Of a stretch of DNA of 64,000 bases, positions 41,860 through 50,743 are shown in pieces. A program made the translations under genes and the position numbers. Numbering within the stretch: position 1 is the stretch's first letter; each line of letters begins with the position of its first letter. This DNA comes from Leptospira bandrabouensis (GTDB taxonomy: Bacteria; Spirochaetota; Leptospiria; Leptospirales; Leptospiraceae), in NCBI RefSeq assembly GCF_004770905.1, contig NZ_RQHT01000012.1:186001-250000 (forward strand), in the 5' to 3' direction. The notes beneath the pieces are model-generated. The model was not told the origin of the DNA and ran no database searches. It saw only the letters and a program-made list of their open reading frames with translations.

Positions 41860-42264
41860 TTAATCCTTGGTATCTAAAGATTTAATACCGCCGAAGGATT
41901 CTTCTACAATCTTACGCACGTCTTTTTTCTGACCGCCTGTGATTGTGATATTTCCTTTCGCAACTACACCTTTTTGAAGTTCTAAGTATGGAGCAGTGAT
42001 ATCACCTAACATACGTCCAGTACCTTCCAGTTTTACTTCGTTTTCGGCTTTGATGTTTCCGATGAGGGTACCTGATACAATGACTTCTTTTGCGCTAATG
42101 TTAGTTTTTACTTTACCGGTTTCTCCGATAACAAGTGCATCTTCAGTTTTGATATCACCTTCGAATTTTCCATCGATTCTGAGTGAACCTGCGATATAAA
42201 ACTTACCTTCAAATATCGACCCTGGTCCGATAACGCTATTGATGGAATCCTTACCTATTGCCAT
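41860..42264 (-). CDS. Bactofilin
   Basis: 134 residues with the bactofilin beta-helix core: GPGSIFEGKFYIAGSLRIDG start, then repeated short strands with alternating hydrophobic residues (EGDIKTED, VIVSGTLIGNI-like). Polymer-forming cytoskeletal scaffold. A bactofilin has been linked to helical pitch in Leptospira biflexa; whether this copy is that one cannot be told from sequence alone. Operon: bactofilin, M23 peptidase, hydrolase. Confidence 0.92.
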   Translation of the reverse strand: MAIGKDSINSVIGPGSIFEGKFYIAGSLRIDGKFEGDIKTEDALVIGETGKVKTNISAKEVIVSGTLIGNIKAENEVKLEGTGRMLGDITAPYLELQKGVVAKGNITITGGQKKDVRKIVEESFGGIKSLDTKD

Positions 42265-42323
42265 TCCTGCTCCTTTTCCCCTTCTGTGAGAATCAAAATT
42301 TTCAGTCTTCTTGACAAGCCTTT

Positions 42324-44876
42324 TTAGTAGTCGATTTCCTCATCCCCGCTAAAGACTGACTTTTTTCGTTTTGGCGGTTTGGAAGAAGGGTTCTGTTTTT
42401 CTATTTTTTCGGGTTTTTTCTTTTCCGTGCGCACCGATTGTACAGATGAGGTCATGGGTTTGGTTTCCACTACGTTCCAAGAGGAACCATGGTCATTACA
42501 AACCTCTTTCGGCACGGTTTGAGGGATAAAATACTCTTCAAATAGGTCGTGGCATTGGCTTCCGGGGAGTTTTCCTGACATCCGACAGACTGTTTTTTTT
42601 GTGACTTTGACATCACCCAGCCAAGGAAAATCAATCATTGGTTCCCGGTCCAGGGCCCTTGCCATAAATCTTCCCCAAACGGGAGCTGCTAGTTTGCCCC
42701 CGGTCATCCCTCGGCCAAGAGAAATGGTCCCTACGTCGTAGCCAAACCATACGGAGGTCACAAGTTCTGGGGTATAACCCACAAACCAGGCATCTCGAAA
42801 GTTATTGGTAGTTCCCGTTTTTCCGTAAGCCTTGCGGTTTAGGCCATAAGACAAAACCCCGCGACCCGTTCCTTCTTCCACAACGTCTCGCATCATAGAA
42901 GTAATGAGAAAGGCTGCTTCCTTCGAGATGATTTGTTTGCGATCCTCATCATCAAAATCTTTACGAAAGTCTTTGATCACTTTGCCTGTATTGTCTTCTA
43001 CATACAAAACAGAAATAGGGTTTACAGTTTTCCCACCGGAGGCAAGGGCAGCATAAGCTCTTGTGAGTTCATAAGGGGTAAGTTCAAAGGAACCAAGGGA
43101 AACACTAAAGTTATAAGGAATGTCTCTCCCGTTTAGTTGTAATAAACCTCGCAAACTATCCATTAGGTGAGAAAGACCAACTTGTTCTAGGACCCGAACC
43201 GCTACAGAGTTTTTGGATTGTTCTAATGCTTTTCTGAGTAAAATAAAACCTGAATATTCGCTACTATAGTTTTCAGGCGCCCATTCATCACCGTCTTCCA
43301 TTAGATATTGAAGAGGGGAATCTGCAAAGAGAGTCGCTGGTGTTACGTTTTTTTCTGGATCCGGGTTTTTTCCTGAGTAATCCATTGCTGCCGCATAAAG
43401 TATCGGTTTAAAAGCGGAACCGGGTTGGCGAAATGCTTGAAAGGGACGAATCTGTTGGTTGTCAGAACGAAATCCTGATCCACCAACTAACGCAGTAATA
43501 TAACCTGTTTCTGGACGAATGGCAATGAGAGATCCTTCCACTGGAAGAAGATGGTCTTTTGTAGTTTGCGAAGTGTAGTTTTTGTCGATCAAATCTCCTA
43601 AGAAATCATCACCAGTTAACAAGTTTAAGGCAAAAAATTCATCTCGGAGGTCTTCTTGGTAGGCGGATGAAAAAGTACGTTCTGTCCGGGAAATACGGAA
43701 TTTAAAATCGGGAAGGTCATATAAATCGGCTATGAGAGAATACCCACTTCCATACAAATCGTCAAAGGCATCAATATTTCGGAAAGCTCTTTGGTTGGAT
43801 TCAATCGTTTGTCTTTGTAAGGCTGGAAGCAGGGCTTTTTCTGCTTCCTCTTGGTGGCGTATATTAATCGTGGAATAAATTTTGAGCCCACCATTGTAAA
43901 GGCGACTAGAACCAATCGAACGAATTAGATTTTTTCTGATATATTCTGTTACATAAGGGAAACGGTTTAATCTATCCGAAAAAGCGGAATCGTTAGGAGA
44001 ACGGTTTAAATTGGTATAATATTCTTGTAGATTTGCGTATTCTTTTTCCGCATCGGCAACGGTCATTCGGCCATTTTCAACTAACTTACGAAATACGACT
44101 CGCACTTTGTTCATACTGGAAACTGGATTCACAATCGGACTAAACTGTGTGGGCCTTGTCGTAAGACTGGCAAGAATGGCGGCTTCTCCCCAAGTTACAT
44201 CTTGTACTTCTTTACGAAAATAAAACCGCGACGCTGCACCAACCCCAATGGTTCCATGTCCCAATGGAATTTCGTTTAAATACACTTCTAAAATTTTATC
44301 TTTGGGATATACAAGTTCCAGTAGAATCGCAAGCCAGGCCTCGCGAGCTTTTCTTGCGATCGATCTTTCAATGGATAAAAATTTGAGACGTGCTACTTGT
44401 TGGGTGATGGTGGAGGCACCTTCTTTGACACGGCCTGCCATAATGTTCACAACAAAAGCACGGGCAATCCCTTTTAAATCAATTCCATTATGTGAATAAA
44501 AGGAATTGTCTTCTGTTGATAAAAAACATTGAATCACCTTGTGTCTGTTATCTGGAGATAGTGGAGTTTCTTCAGTTTTTAATTGTTCTAAGCGAACAGG
44601 AATTCTTGAAAATTTATAATATTCGGCTATGGGTTCGTATTCCCCTTTGTCATTCATTCCATACAAAGTAGAGGGGATGTCATAAACAGAAGCTTCTTTT
44701 AGTTTAAAAAAATCTTTTATGGAACCCGTGAGTAAAAAAACATTCAAAGCTCCAAAGGCAAAGATAGCAATGCTCGTGTTTCTTAATTTTTTGTCTCCGG
44801 TCCAAATCTTTTCTGTAACAGTTCGAAACCAAATGATAAAATACTTTTCAAAGAGCCCTACGGGTTCTTGTTTCAT
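42324..44876 (-). CDS. Class A penicillin-binding protein (PBP1A type)
   Basis: 850 residues. A short cytoplasmic tail and membrane helix near 35-52 precede the GT51 glycosyltransferase (STEDNSFYSHNGID, GASTITQQVARLKF). The transpeptidase domain has SxxK in QPGSAFKPIL, SxN in QSKNSVAVR and KTGTTNNFRD. The C-terminal tail is Lys/Pro/Ser-rich. Builds and cross-links peptidoglycan; sits just upstream of bactofilin and M23 peptidase genes on the same strand. Confidence 0.94.
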   Translation of the reverse strand: MKQEPVGLFEKYFIIWFRTVTEKIWTGDKKLRNTSIAIFAFGALNVFLLTGSIKDFFKLKEASVYDIPSTLYGMNDKGEYEPIAEYYKFSRIPVRLEQLKTEETPLSPDNRHKVIQCFLSTEDNSFYSHNGIDLKGIARAFVVNIMAGRVKEGASTITQQVARLKFLSIERSIARKAREAWLAILLELVYPKDKILEVYLNEIPLGHGTIGVGAASRFYFRKEVQDVTWGEAAILASLTTRPTQFSPIVNPVSSMNKVRVVFRKLVENGRMTVADAEKEYANLQEYYTNLNRSPNDSAFSDRLNRFPYVTEYIRKNLIRSIGSSRLYNGGLKIYSTINIRHQEEAEKALLPALQRQTIESNQRAFRNIDAFDDLYGSGYSLIADLYDLPDFKFRISRTERTFSSAYQEDLRDEFFALNLLTGDDFLGDLIDKNYTSQTTKDHLLPVEGSLIAIRPETGYITALVGGSGFRSDNQQIRPFQAFRQPGSAFKPILYAAAMDYSGKNPDPEKNVTPATLFADSPLQYLMEDGDEWAPENYSSEYSGFILLRKALEQSKNSVAVRVLEQVGLSHLMDSLRGLLQLNGRDIPYNFSVSLGSFELTPYELTRAYAALASGGKTVNPISVLYVEDNTGKVIKDFRKDFDDEDRKQIISKEAAFLITSMMRDVVEEGTGRGVLSYGLNRKAYGKTGTTNNFRDAWFVGYTPELVTSVWFGYDVGTISLGRGMTGGKLAAPVWGRFMARALDREPMIDFPWLGDVKVTKKTVCRMSGKLPGSQCHDLFEEYFIPQTVPKEVCNDHGSSWNVVETKPMTSSVQSVRTEKKKPEKIEKQNPSSKPPKRKKSVFSGDEEIDY

Positions 44877-44903
44877 ACATTTCCCTTAACTTTTAAATCC
44901 ACT

Positions 44904-45974
44904 TCAAACGAGTGGAGAAAATTCCTTCATATGGTCAATTCCGTGGTAACGGAGACCAGTATCCAAATTATAACCACCGAGAGATTCCAGAATTTTCGAT
45001 CTGCTTTCCGGAGAAAAACTATATTCGTAGGCTCTCGTTAAAATTTCTTTGCAGGCCTGGCTTGCTTGGTTCAAAAGATCAATAAAGGAGTCATTGAACT
45101 TCCGTTTTGGGTCTGCGGGATAAAACCATTCCCTTTTTTCCTCATTCATGATCTTGGGGTTGATGGCTTCAATGGCAGGAAGCATCAGCACACTGGCATT
45201 GTATTTATGAAAGGTAAGTGTATCCACTACACTCACAAGGCCCCGCATCAAGGCACTCCTTGAATCCAAAGTGGAGGTAAATCGGTAAAAACCTAAGTAA
45301 GATTCATTTAAGATATCACCGGGGATGATTTTTTTTTCGGAACCCAAATAGGAAGTCGCAAACTCTGTTGGAAAGGTATCTTTGAGAGACTGTAACCAAA
45401 AATTCCAAAGTACCGGATCCATTTTGTTTTTAATTCCTACAGTTCTGTGCCGGATATCGATGTATTGGGGGAAATCGTATTCTCTGGCACTCATTCCCCA
45501 ACGATGGTTAAGAAGCAAGGTATCGAGTCCAAACTCCACTTTCATATGGTTTACTTGTGCTTGGTAAGAAATCTTCTTATCGTTGTTATAGTAATCCCCA
45601 GAGATATAAAAAATATAAGGATGGGTTTGGATGTCCACAACGCAGTGGCAGATATATCCTAAAGTGAAGGCAAGAAAACGGTCCCGGTAAAGACCCATCT
45701 CCGTATCATACACTTGGTCAAGAAAACTAAGTACAAGTTCGGCCACTCTATGGTGGTGGGCAAGATCACCAAAGAAAGCCGCTTTTTTTGTCAGTTTTGG
45801 TTGTAACACATGATAGAAGTAGAATATATCAGGAGCTACCGCTCCAAGGTTGGCATAAGAGGCAACATCGGGCCGAGAGAGTAAGGCAGCCATTCTACGT
45901 TGGGTTGCGTTTCCATGTTCCAAATGTTTTTTCACTTGGGAGAGTGCTTCAATATGTGTAATCTTTCCTGCCAT
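44904..45974 (-). CDS. Zinc-dependent phospholipase C-like protein
   Basis: 356 residues. The N-terminal half resembles the Zn_dep_PLPC family, with multiple metal-type His/Asp: GKITHIEAL, NLGAVAPDIFYFYH, FGDLAHHHR, GYICHCVVDIQTHPYI. The C-terminal half is unassigned. No signal peptide, so an exported lipase role is unlikely. Ends 27 nt before the PBP gene start. Confidence 0.72.
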   Translation of the reverse strand: MAGKITHIEALSQVKKHLEHGNATQRRMAALLSRPDVASYANLGAVAPDIFYFYHVLQPKLTKKAAFFGDLAHHHRVAELVLSFLDQVYDTEMGLYRDRFLAFTLGYICHCVVDIQTHPYIFYISGDYYNNDKKISYQAQVNHMKVEFGLDTLLLNHRWGMSAREYDFPQYIDIRHRTVGIKNKMDPVLWNFWLQSLKDTFPTEFATSYLGSEKKIIPGDILNESYLGFYRFTSTLDSRSALMRGLVSVVDTLTFHKYNASVLMLPAIEAINPKIMNEEKREWFYPADPKRKFNDSFIDLLNQASQACKEILTRAYEYSFSPESRSKILESLGGYNLDTGLRYHGIDHMKEFSPLV

Positions 45975-45998
45975 TTTCTACTTTTTTGACTTTATGGA

Positions 45999-47300
45999 AT
46001 GGAACCTATTGAAAGGTTTATCTTAAATCCTATGACATCAATCGAAAAACTAAAGTTTTTGAAAGAAGACCAAGTACGGTCTTTAGCAAAAGAATTCGGC
46101 ACGCCACTCTTTGTCTATTCCGAGAAAGAAATTGAACAAAAATGTGACGAGGCTTTGGCATTTCCCAATGCTTTTGGCTTACAAGTCCGTTATGCCATGA
46201 AGGCAAATCCCAATTCCAATATCCTTCAGATCATGAAAAAGAAAGGTATCCTGATCGATGCTTCCTCGGAACATGAAGTGGTGCGTGCCCTCCACTTTGG
46301 ATTCAAACCAGAATCCATCATGCTCACTTCCCAAGAGTTTCCCAAAGCCTTCACCGAACTGATAGGAAAAGGGGTAAAGTTCAATGCTTGTTCCCTTCGC
46401 CAACTTGAAGCCTTCGGAAAGGCCTTTCCTGGAAAATCGGTTTCCATCCGTTTCAATCCGGGACTTGGTTCGGGTCATACCAAAAAAACCGATGTAGGGG
46501 GAGTTACATCTTCCTTTGGAATTTGGCATGAAAAACTCAACGAAGTCAAAGCCATCGTAGAAAAATACAAAATCGTTGTGGAAAAAGTCCATACTCATAT
46601 TGGTTCGGGAAGTGACCCAGAAGTTTGGAAGGCCGTAGCCAAATACACTTTAGAATATGCAGAAGCGTTTCCCACAGTCACTGTTGTGAGCCTTGGTGGT
46701 GGTTACAAAGTTGGAAGAATGGAAGATGAAAAATCTACCGACTTACAAAAGATTGGTGCTCCTGTAAAACCCCAATTTGAAGAATTTGCCGAAAAACACG
46801 GAAGAAAACTCATTTTAGAAATTGAACCGGGAACATACCTTGTTGCACTTTGTGGGGCACTTCTTACAACCGTCGACGACCTAGTGGACACTGGCCCTAA
46901 AGGTTTTCGTTTTATGAAACTCGATGCAGGTATGGATTCCAACACAAGACCATCGTTATACGGTGCAAGACACCCTCTTGTCACAGTAAAAAAAGATGGG
47001 GGAGTTCCTAAATCTAACGAAGAATATGTGGTGGTCGGTCACTGTTGTGAATCAGGAGATGTGTTTACCCAAAAAGAAGGGGGAGAACCTATCACTAGAC
47101 TCATGGGAGAAGCCGAAGTCGGTGACTACGTTGTGATGGAAGCTGTGGGTGCGTATTGTGCGGGAATGTCGACAAAGAACTATAATAGTTTTCCAGAAAC
47201 GGCAGAGGTTTTACTTCGCACAAATGGAGAAACAAAACTGATTCGTAAAAAAGAACCAGTTCTTGAAATCTTTCGCAATGAAATCCTCGTAGTCGAATGA
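45999..47300 (+). CDS. lysA: Diaminopimelate decarboxylase
   Basis: PLP enzyme making lysine from meso-diaminopimelate. 433 residues, fold-III landmarks: VRYAMKANPNSN with the PLP lysine, KVHTHIGSGSD, SLGGGYKVGRM, LEIEPGTYLVA, and the cross-subunit CCESGDVF. ATG 46032 is an alternative start. Followed 4 nt later by ispD. Confidence 0.9.
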   Translation: MEPIERFILNPMTSIEKLKFLKEDQVRSLAKEFGTPLFVYSEKEIEQKCDEALAFPNAFGLQVRYAMKANPNSNILQIMKKKGILIDASSEHEVVRALHFGFKPESIMLTSQEFPKAFTELIGKGVKFNACSLRQLEAFGKAFPGKSVSIRFNPGLGSGHTKKTDVGGVTSSFGIWHEKLNEVKAIVEKYKIVVEKVHTHIGSGSDPEVWKAVAKYTLEYAEAFPTVTVVSLGGGYKVGRMEDEKSTDLQKIGAPVKPQFEEFAEKHGRKLILEIEPGTYLVALCGALLTTVDDLVDTGPKGFRFMKLDAGMDSNTRPSLYGARHPLVTVKKDGGVPKSNEEYVVVGHCCESGDVFTQKEGGEPITRLMGEAEVGDYVVMEAVGAYCAGMSTKNYNSFPETAEVLLRTNGETKLIRKKEPVLEIFRNEILVVE

Positions 47301-47304
47301 TTAA

Positions 47305-48009
47305 ATGAACAATTTGTACGGTGTCCTACTGGCAGGTGGGACAGGCACTCGCATGGGAACGGAAGTTCCCAAACAGTTTTTAAAAGTGAGGGGAGAGTCT
47401 CTCCTTAGGCATTCGGTCAAACGGTTTCGAAAGTTTGGACTGATCAAATCCATCACTGTGGTTTCTCATCCCGATTGGATTTTGGAAACGGAAAAAGAGT
47501 TGGACGATCTATTGGAAGGAAATGATCGGATAGTTCTGGGTGGGGAAAGTCGCCATCTGTCTACGTTATGTGGGCTCCAGTCCATTTCTTATGATACAAA
47601 GGATATCATTTTTATCCATGACGTGGCAAGACCTAACTTCAAACAAAACGAACTGTACCAGTTAGTGGAACAAACAAAAATTTTTGGTGGAGCCAGTCTT
47701 GTTGCTAAATCTACAGAGAGTTTAGTTCGGGTTCGCCTTCATACAAACTATACAGAAGAACCATTAAAAAGAGACGAAGTGTATTCGGTGAAAACACCGC
47801 AGTCCATTGCGGGCTTTATGATTCAGGAATTGTTAGCGGAAGGATTGGATTCTGATCTCAAAAAACATCCGACAGACCTTTGTACTTGGATGGGCAACCG
47901 AAGGGTAGGGATTGTGGAAACGGATTTTCACAATATCAAAGTCACAAGTCCAGGGGATGCTGAACTTGCTGAATCTTTGTTTTGGGAAGATTTACCTTCC
48001 GTGGAATAG
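47305..48009 (+). CDS. ispD: 2-C-methyl-D-erythritol 4-phosphate cytidylyltransferase
   Basis: Third step of the non-mevalonate isoprenoid pathway. 234 residues with the IspD nucleotide loop GVLLAGGTGTRMG, the PKQFLKV lysine, and the FIHDVARPNF motif. The ribitol/mevalonate branch of the family is not easily separated from ispD by motif alone, but length and context favour IspD. The 3' end overlaps the convergent PilZ gene by 18 nt. Confidence 0.88.
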   Translation: MNNLYGVLLAGGTGTRMGTEVPKQFLKVRGESLLRHSVKRFRKFGLIKSITVVSHPDWILETEKELDDLLEGNDRIVLGGESRHLSTLCGLQSISYDTKDIIFIHDVARPNFKQNELYQLVEQTKIFGGASLVAKSTESLVRVRLHTNYTEEPLKRDEVYSVKTPQSIAGFMIQELLAEGLDSDLKKHPTDLCTWMGNRRVGIVETDFHNIKVTSPGDAELAESLFWEDLPSVE

Positions 48010-49092
48010 TTTAAAACGTTGTTTCCAAATCCAAATGCGAAATAAGTTTTTGTTTTCGATGGTATCAATTTGAATTCCAAATCCTTTGGGTTTTCCATAT
48101 TTCCCTTGTGGGTTGGACCAACGAACCACACCTGATACAGAAATTTCTCCCGACCGAGTTTGGATTTTAACATTACAATTTTGATTTTGTTCTAATACGG
48201 AATCGGTTTCAATATACAAACCTTCCATCGAAACATTGAGTAAAGTGCCTTGGTTCACTTTGTTGTCTTTTCCAAAAAAGTTTACTGGATTAGAAACAGG
48301 ATATCTCGGAGCAAATACGCGAGCTAAAAAAGCCTCGTAAATTTGTTTTTCTTCTTTTTGGTGGATAGGAAAAAATAGTTGTACACCTGCAATTTCACCC
48401 CCATCACTTTCTTTGTCGATTCTAACAATCTTTGCTTGGACAGAAATCGAAATGGGTTCTCTATTTTCCTTTTCTAACTTTAAGAGAAGATTGATTGGGT
48501 CTCCTACACTAAGAAAGTGATGTTTGGGGATGGGGATTAGGATTCCGTTGCGAGAGATATTGATGGTTTGTCCGTCACCTTCTCGTTCCCCGTCTGAATT
48601 GGTCCAATGGAAGGGAACGGGATGTGTTTCTCTATACTTGGTTCTCCAACCGCGTCGTATTCCACTTAAGTATGGTGCTGCGATTTCTCGACGTAAAAAA
48701 TAAAAAATAGTCCCTAACAAAATAGTAGTAGTGACCATATTCCAGATGATGTCGGCCGTATGAATGCGAATCCCTGCTAGAAAGATTTTTTTACCGAGTG
48801 TTACGGAAAGAACCATCCAAACATTGTAAGTTAGAATCAGTAAGGCAAAACATAAGAAAAGGTAATAACCAAACTTTCTTTTGGCAAAAAGTCCGTAGGC
48901 GATGATGGCACTGAGGCCCGAGAGTACATATTGTAACGGTTGGATTCGAGAAAGAATCATTGTAAAATGGTCTAAATCCAAATCATATAAGGATGCCGTA
49001 ATATAAACATTGAGAAAAGGAACCGCTAGAAAACCAAGGGTTACGAGTAAAACGGGAATGGGATAATTGAAGAACCGCAAAGTCACCCGCAA
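47992..49092 (-). CDS. Membrane protein with two PilZ-like domains
   Basis: 366 residues. The N-terminal part (about 1-140) has four or five hydrophobic helices. Two PilZ-like barrels follow: first around 155-250 (W-x-GD...INISRNGILIPIP), second around 265-360 (NQGTLLNVSMEGLYIET). The RxxxR site normally needed for c-di-GMP is only partly visible (RREIAAPYLSGIRRGWR before the first barrel), so nucleotide binding is uncertain. Confidence 0.8.
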   Translation of the reverse strand: MRVTLRFFNYPIPVLLVTLGFLAVPFLNVYITASLYDLDLDHFTMILSRIQPLQYVLSGLSAIIAYGLFAKRKFGYYLFLCFALLILTYNVWMVLSVTLGKKIFLAGIRIHTADIIWNMVTTTILLGTIFYFLRREIAAPYLSGIRRGWRTKYRETHPVPFHWTNSDGEREGDGQTINISRNGILIPIPKHHFLSVGDPINLLLKLEKENREPISISVQAKIVRIDKESDGGEIAGVQLFFPIHQKEEKQIYEAFLARVFAPRYPVSNPVNFFGKDNKVNQGTLLNVSMEGLYIETDSVLEQNQNCNVKIQTRSGEISVSGVVRWSNPQGKYGKPKGFGIQIDTIENKNLFRIWIWKQRFKLFHGR

Positions 49093-49141
49093 ATGGAACT
49101 CGATTTTAGGGATTTAGTCAACTTATTTTTAAAAGGAAACT

Positions 49142-49167
49142 CTAGGAGGAATCAGGATTCCTCCTAG
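49142..49167 (-). terminator. Perfect hairpin after cNMP-binding gene pair
   Basis: 12-bp arms CTAGGAGGAATC (49142-49153) and its complement (49156-49167) separated by AG. Lies 15 nt beyond the stop of the minus-strand gene ending at 49182 and is followed on that strand by a T-rich stretch. Confidence 0.75.
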
Positions 49168-49181
49168 ATATTGACTTACCT

Positions 49182-49679
49182 TTATTCAGAATCCTGTGTT
49201 TTCTCCTCATTGGTTATGACAGATTCTGTGGAAGAGGGATCCATTTGGAGAGAGGCCATCCCATTGATGATGGTATGTAACTCTTGTTGTCTTTCGGTGA
49301 TCATGTCTTCGACAGAAGTTAGGCGACCAATGATGCTATGTAAAATGACAGATAAAAATCCAGGGCTTTCTTTTCCCATTGCAAAAAATATCTCTTTGGT
49401 GATGGTTCCCACTTTTGTATCTTCGGCAGTCGCCACAACAGTAGCAGCTCTTGGGGAAGGAAAAACCAGTGCCATCTCCCCAAAAAATTCTCCTGGTTTG
49501 ATATTTCGGACAAAATGGTCTTCACCGTTTGCTTTTCGTTTGAAAACTTTTAGTTCCCCCGCAAATACAAAAAACATTTTTCCATTACAGTCTTCGCCCT
49601 CCGAAAAGACCTTTGTTCCTTCAGAGAAATGATCAATCCTTACTTCGGTGATGTACTTTCGTAAATGTTCGACGTTCAT
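49182..49679 (-). CDS. Stand-alone cyclic-nucleotide-binding domain protein (downstream)
   Basis: 165 residues. One cNMP-binding barrel (about 10-120) with phosphate-binding cassette FFGEMALVFPSPRAATVV, including the conserved Glu and Arg, then a helical C-terminus. There is no DNA-binding or enzymatic domain, so it may act as a regulatory subunit. Begins in the last 4 nt of a paralogous gene. Confidence 0.88.
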   Translation of the reverse strand: MNVEHLRKYITEVRIDHFSEGTKVFSEGEDCNGKMFFVFAGELKVFKRKANGEDHFVRNIKPGEFFGEMALVFPSPRAATVVATAEDTKVGTITKEIFFAMGKESPGFLSVILHSIIGRLTSVEDMITERQQELHTIINGMASLQMDPSSTESVITNEEKTQDSE

Positions 49680-50098
49680 TTCTCTTCTTCCTTTTTGATT
49701 TCTTCTAAAAGTTTATCTAGTTCTGTTAGCCTTGCTTCAGCTCTATGAAGTTTTTCTACGGTACTTTTTGTGAGTTGGAATAAAAAATGTGTGTTGATGC
49801 GAGCCAATTTTTCAAATTGGTCCTCTCTTAAAATTCCGACCCTTGCATTGGTGGATACCACACTAATGGTCATGGCCCTCGGTCTTCTTGTGAGAAGCGA
49901 AAGTTCGCCAAAAAACTCTCCAGGGCCTAGGCCTTTGATGATCTCTTGGCTTCCATCTGGCAGTCGTTTGGTGACAGCAAACATTCCACTCATCACACAA
50001 TACATACTTCCATCATGTGGATCTCCTTCACGAAAAATCACATCGCCCCGCAAATAGACTTGCGTAGAGATATTTTGCATAAATTCCAGAATGTTCAT
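49676..50098 (-). CDS. Stand-alone cyclic-nucleotide-binding domain protein (upstream)
   Basis: About 140 residues from ATG 50098, which has ATAGGACAACCCCG upstream; an ATG at 50125 has no ribosome site. A cNMP barrel with cassette FFGELSLLTRRPRAMTI, then a C-terminal coiled coil rich in Glu/Lys (LTELDKLLEEIKKEEEK). Paralogue of the next gene, to which it is translationally coupled. The coiled coil may dimerise or bind a partner. Confidence 0.88.
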   Translation of the reverse strand: MNILEFMQNISTQVYLRGDVIFREGDPHDGSMYCVMSGMFAVTKRLPDGSQEIIKGLGPGEFFGELSLLTRRPRAMTISVVSTNARVGILREDQFEKLARINTHFLFQLTKSTVEKLHRAEARLTELDKLLEEIKKEEEK

Positions 50099-50216
50099 CG
50101 GGGTTGTCCTATGGGTATCTGACATGAGAATAAAAAATCAAAACAAAGGCAAGTGAATCATAAAAACTCACTAGACAGATTTCCCTAGTACAAAAACCTG
50201 CTTATACAACCACAAT

Positions 50217-50298
50217 GCGGGCGTGGCGAAATTGGCAGACGCACCAGATTTAGGTTCTGGCGCCGAGAGGCGTGGGGGTTCAAGTCCCTCCGCCCGCA
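50217..50298 (+). tRNA. tRNA-Leu (TAG anticodon), probable attachment site
   Basis: 82-nt class II cloverleaf: acceptor GCGGGCG/CGCCCGC, anticodon stem CCAGA/TCTGG with loop TTTAGGT (anticodon TAG), long variable arm CGCC-GAGA-GGCG, T-arm GGGGG-TTCAAGT-CCCTC. CCA is not encoded. It marks the point where ordinary chromosome gives way to the accessory element; its 3' half is the expected att core. Confidence 0.95.
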
Positions 50299-50344
50299 GA
50301 CGATTATTGGGACAAAAACCCACCACAAGATTGTAGCCTAACAG

Positions 50345-50515
50345 TTAACCTTGCTTTGCAGTTTTCCCGTTAAGCGGCATTAAAAACTTCTTCACTGATA
50401 GTCGAATAACTTTAGATACATCCATTTCATTTGCCTGAGCATAACTCTGGATTTGTTGGATTGTTTCATTGTCGAAAATCACTGAAACTCTAGTTTCTTT
50501 GTTAGTTGCCGCCAT
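50345..50515 (-). CDS. Ribbon-helix-helix (CopG/Arc-like) protein, 56 aa
   Basis: Begins MAATNKETRVSVIFDNETIQ and reads as a ribbon-helix-helix domain: strand ETRVSVIFD, helix IQQIQSYAQANEM, turn, helix SKVIRLSVKKFL. A near-perfect ribosome site AAGGAGGTATAT abuts the ATG, and a good promoter lies upstream. First gene inside the element next to the tRNA; candidates are a repressor of its own operon, an antitoxin-type DNA binder, or an excision factor. Confidence 0.8.
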   Translation of the reverse strand: MAATNKETRVSVIFDNETIQQIQSYAQANEMDVSKVIRLSVKKFLMPLNGKTAKQG

Positions 50516-50540
50516 ATATACCTCCTTGAAGGATACCCGA

Positions 50541-50568
50541 AATATAAATCAAAGCCGAATTATGTCAA
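50541..50568 (-). promoter_or_regulatory. Sigma-70-like promoter of the RHH gene
   Basis: On the minus strand, consensus -35 TTGACA (50563-50568), 16-nt spacer, -10 TATATT (50541-50546). Initiation would fall near 50534, about 20 nt before the start codon. Confidence 0.65.
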
Positions 50569-50603
50569 TATTATTTTTGATTATTTTATCATATTTTATT
50601 CCC

Positions 50604-50619
50604 ATGTCGGCATGTCGGC
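50604..50619. repeat. Tandem ATGTCGGC x2, candidate operator
   Basis: Two head-to-tail copies of ATGTCGGC, followed by a partial third AT, about 35 bp upstream of the RHH promoter -35. Stands out as GC-containing in an AT-rich intergenic stretch. RHH proteins often bind short tandem sites of this kind. Confidence 0.45.
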
Positions 50620-50743
50620 ATTTTTAGAAAAACTTATCCAAACAGAAAAAATACTTTTTGAGACCATTCAGGGAAGAGAGAAGAAAAATCACTTTCCCGA
50701 AAGCCAAAATTAAGATTTCAATAATCTAACGAGGTATTCTACG

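Noticed and set aside
50599..50640. CRISPR-like repeat (ATGTCGGC tandem)
   Set aside because: Only two 8-bp copies with no spacers; reported as a possible operator instead.
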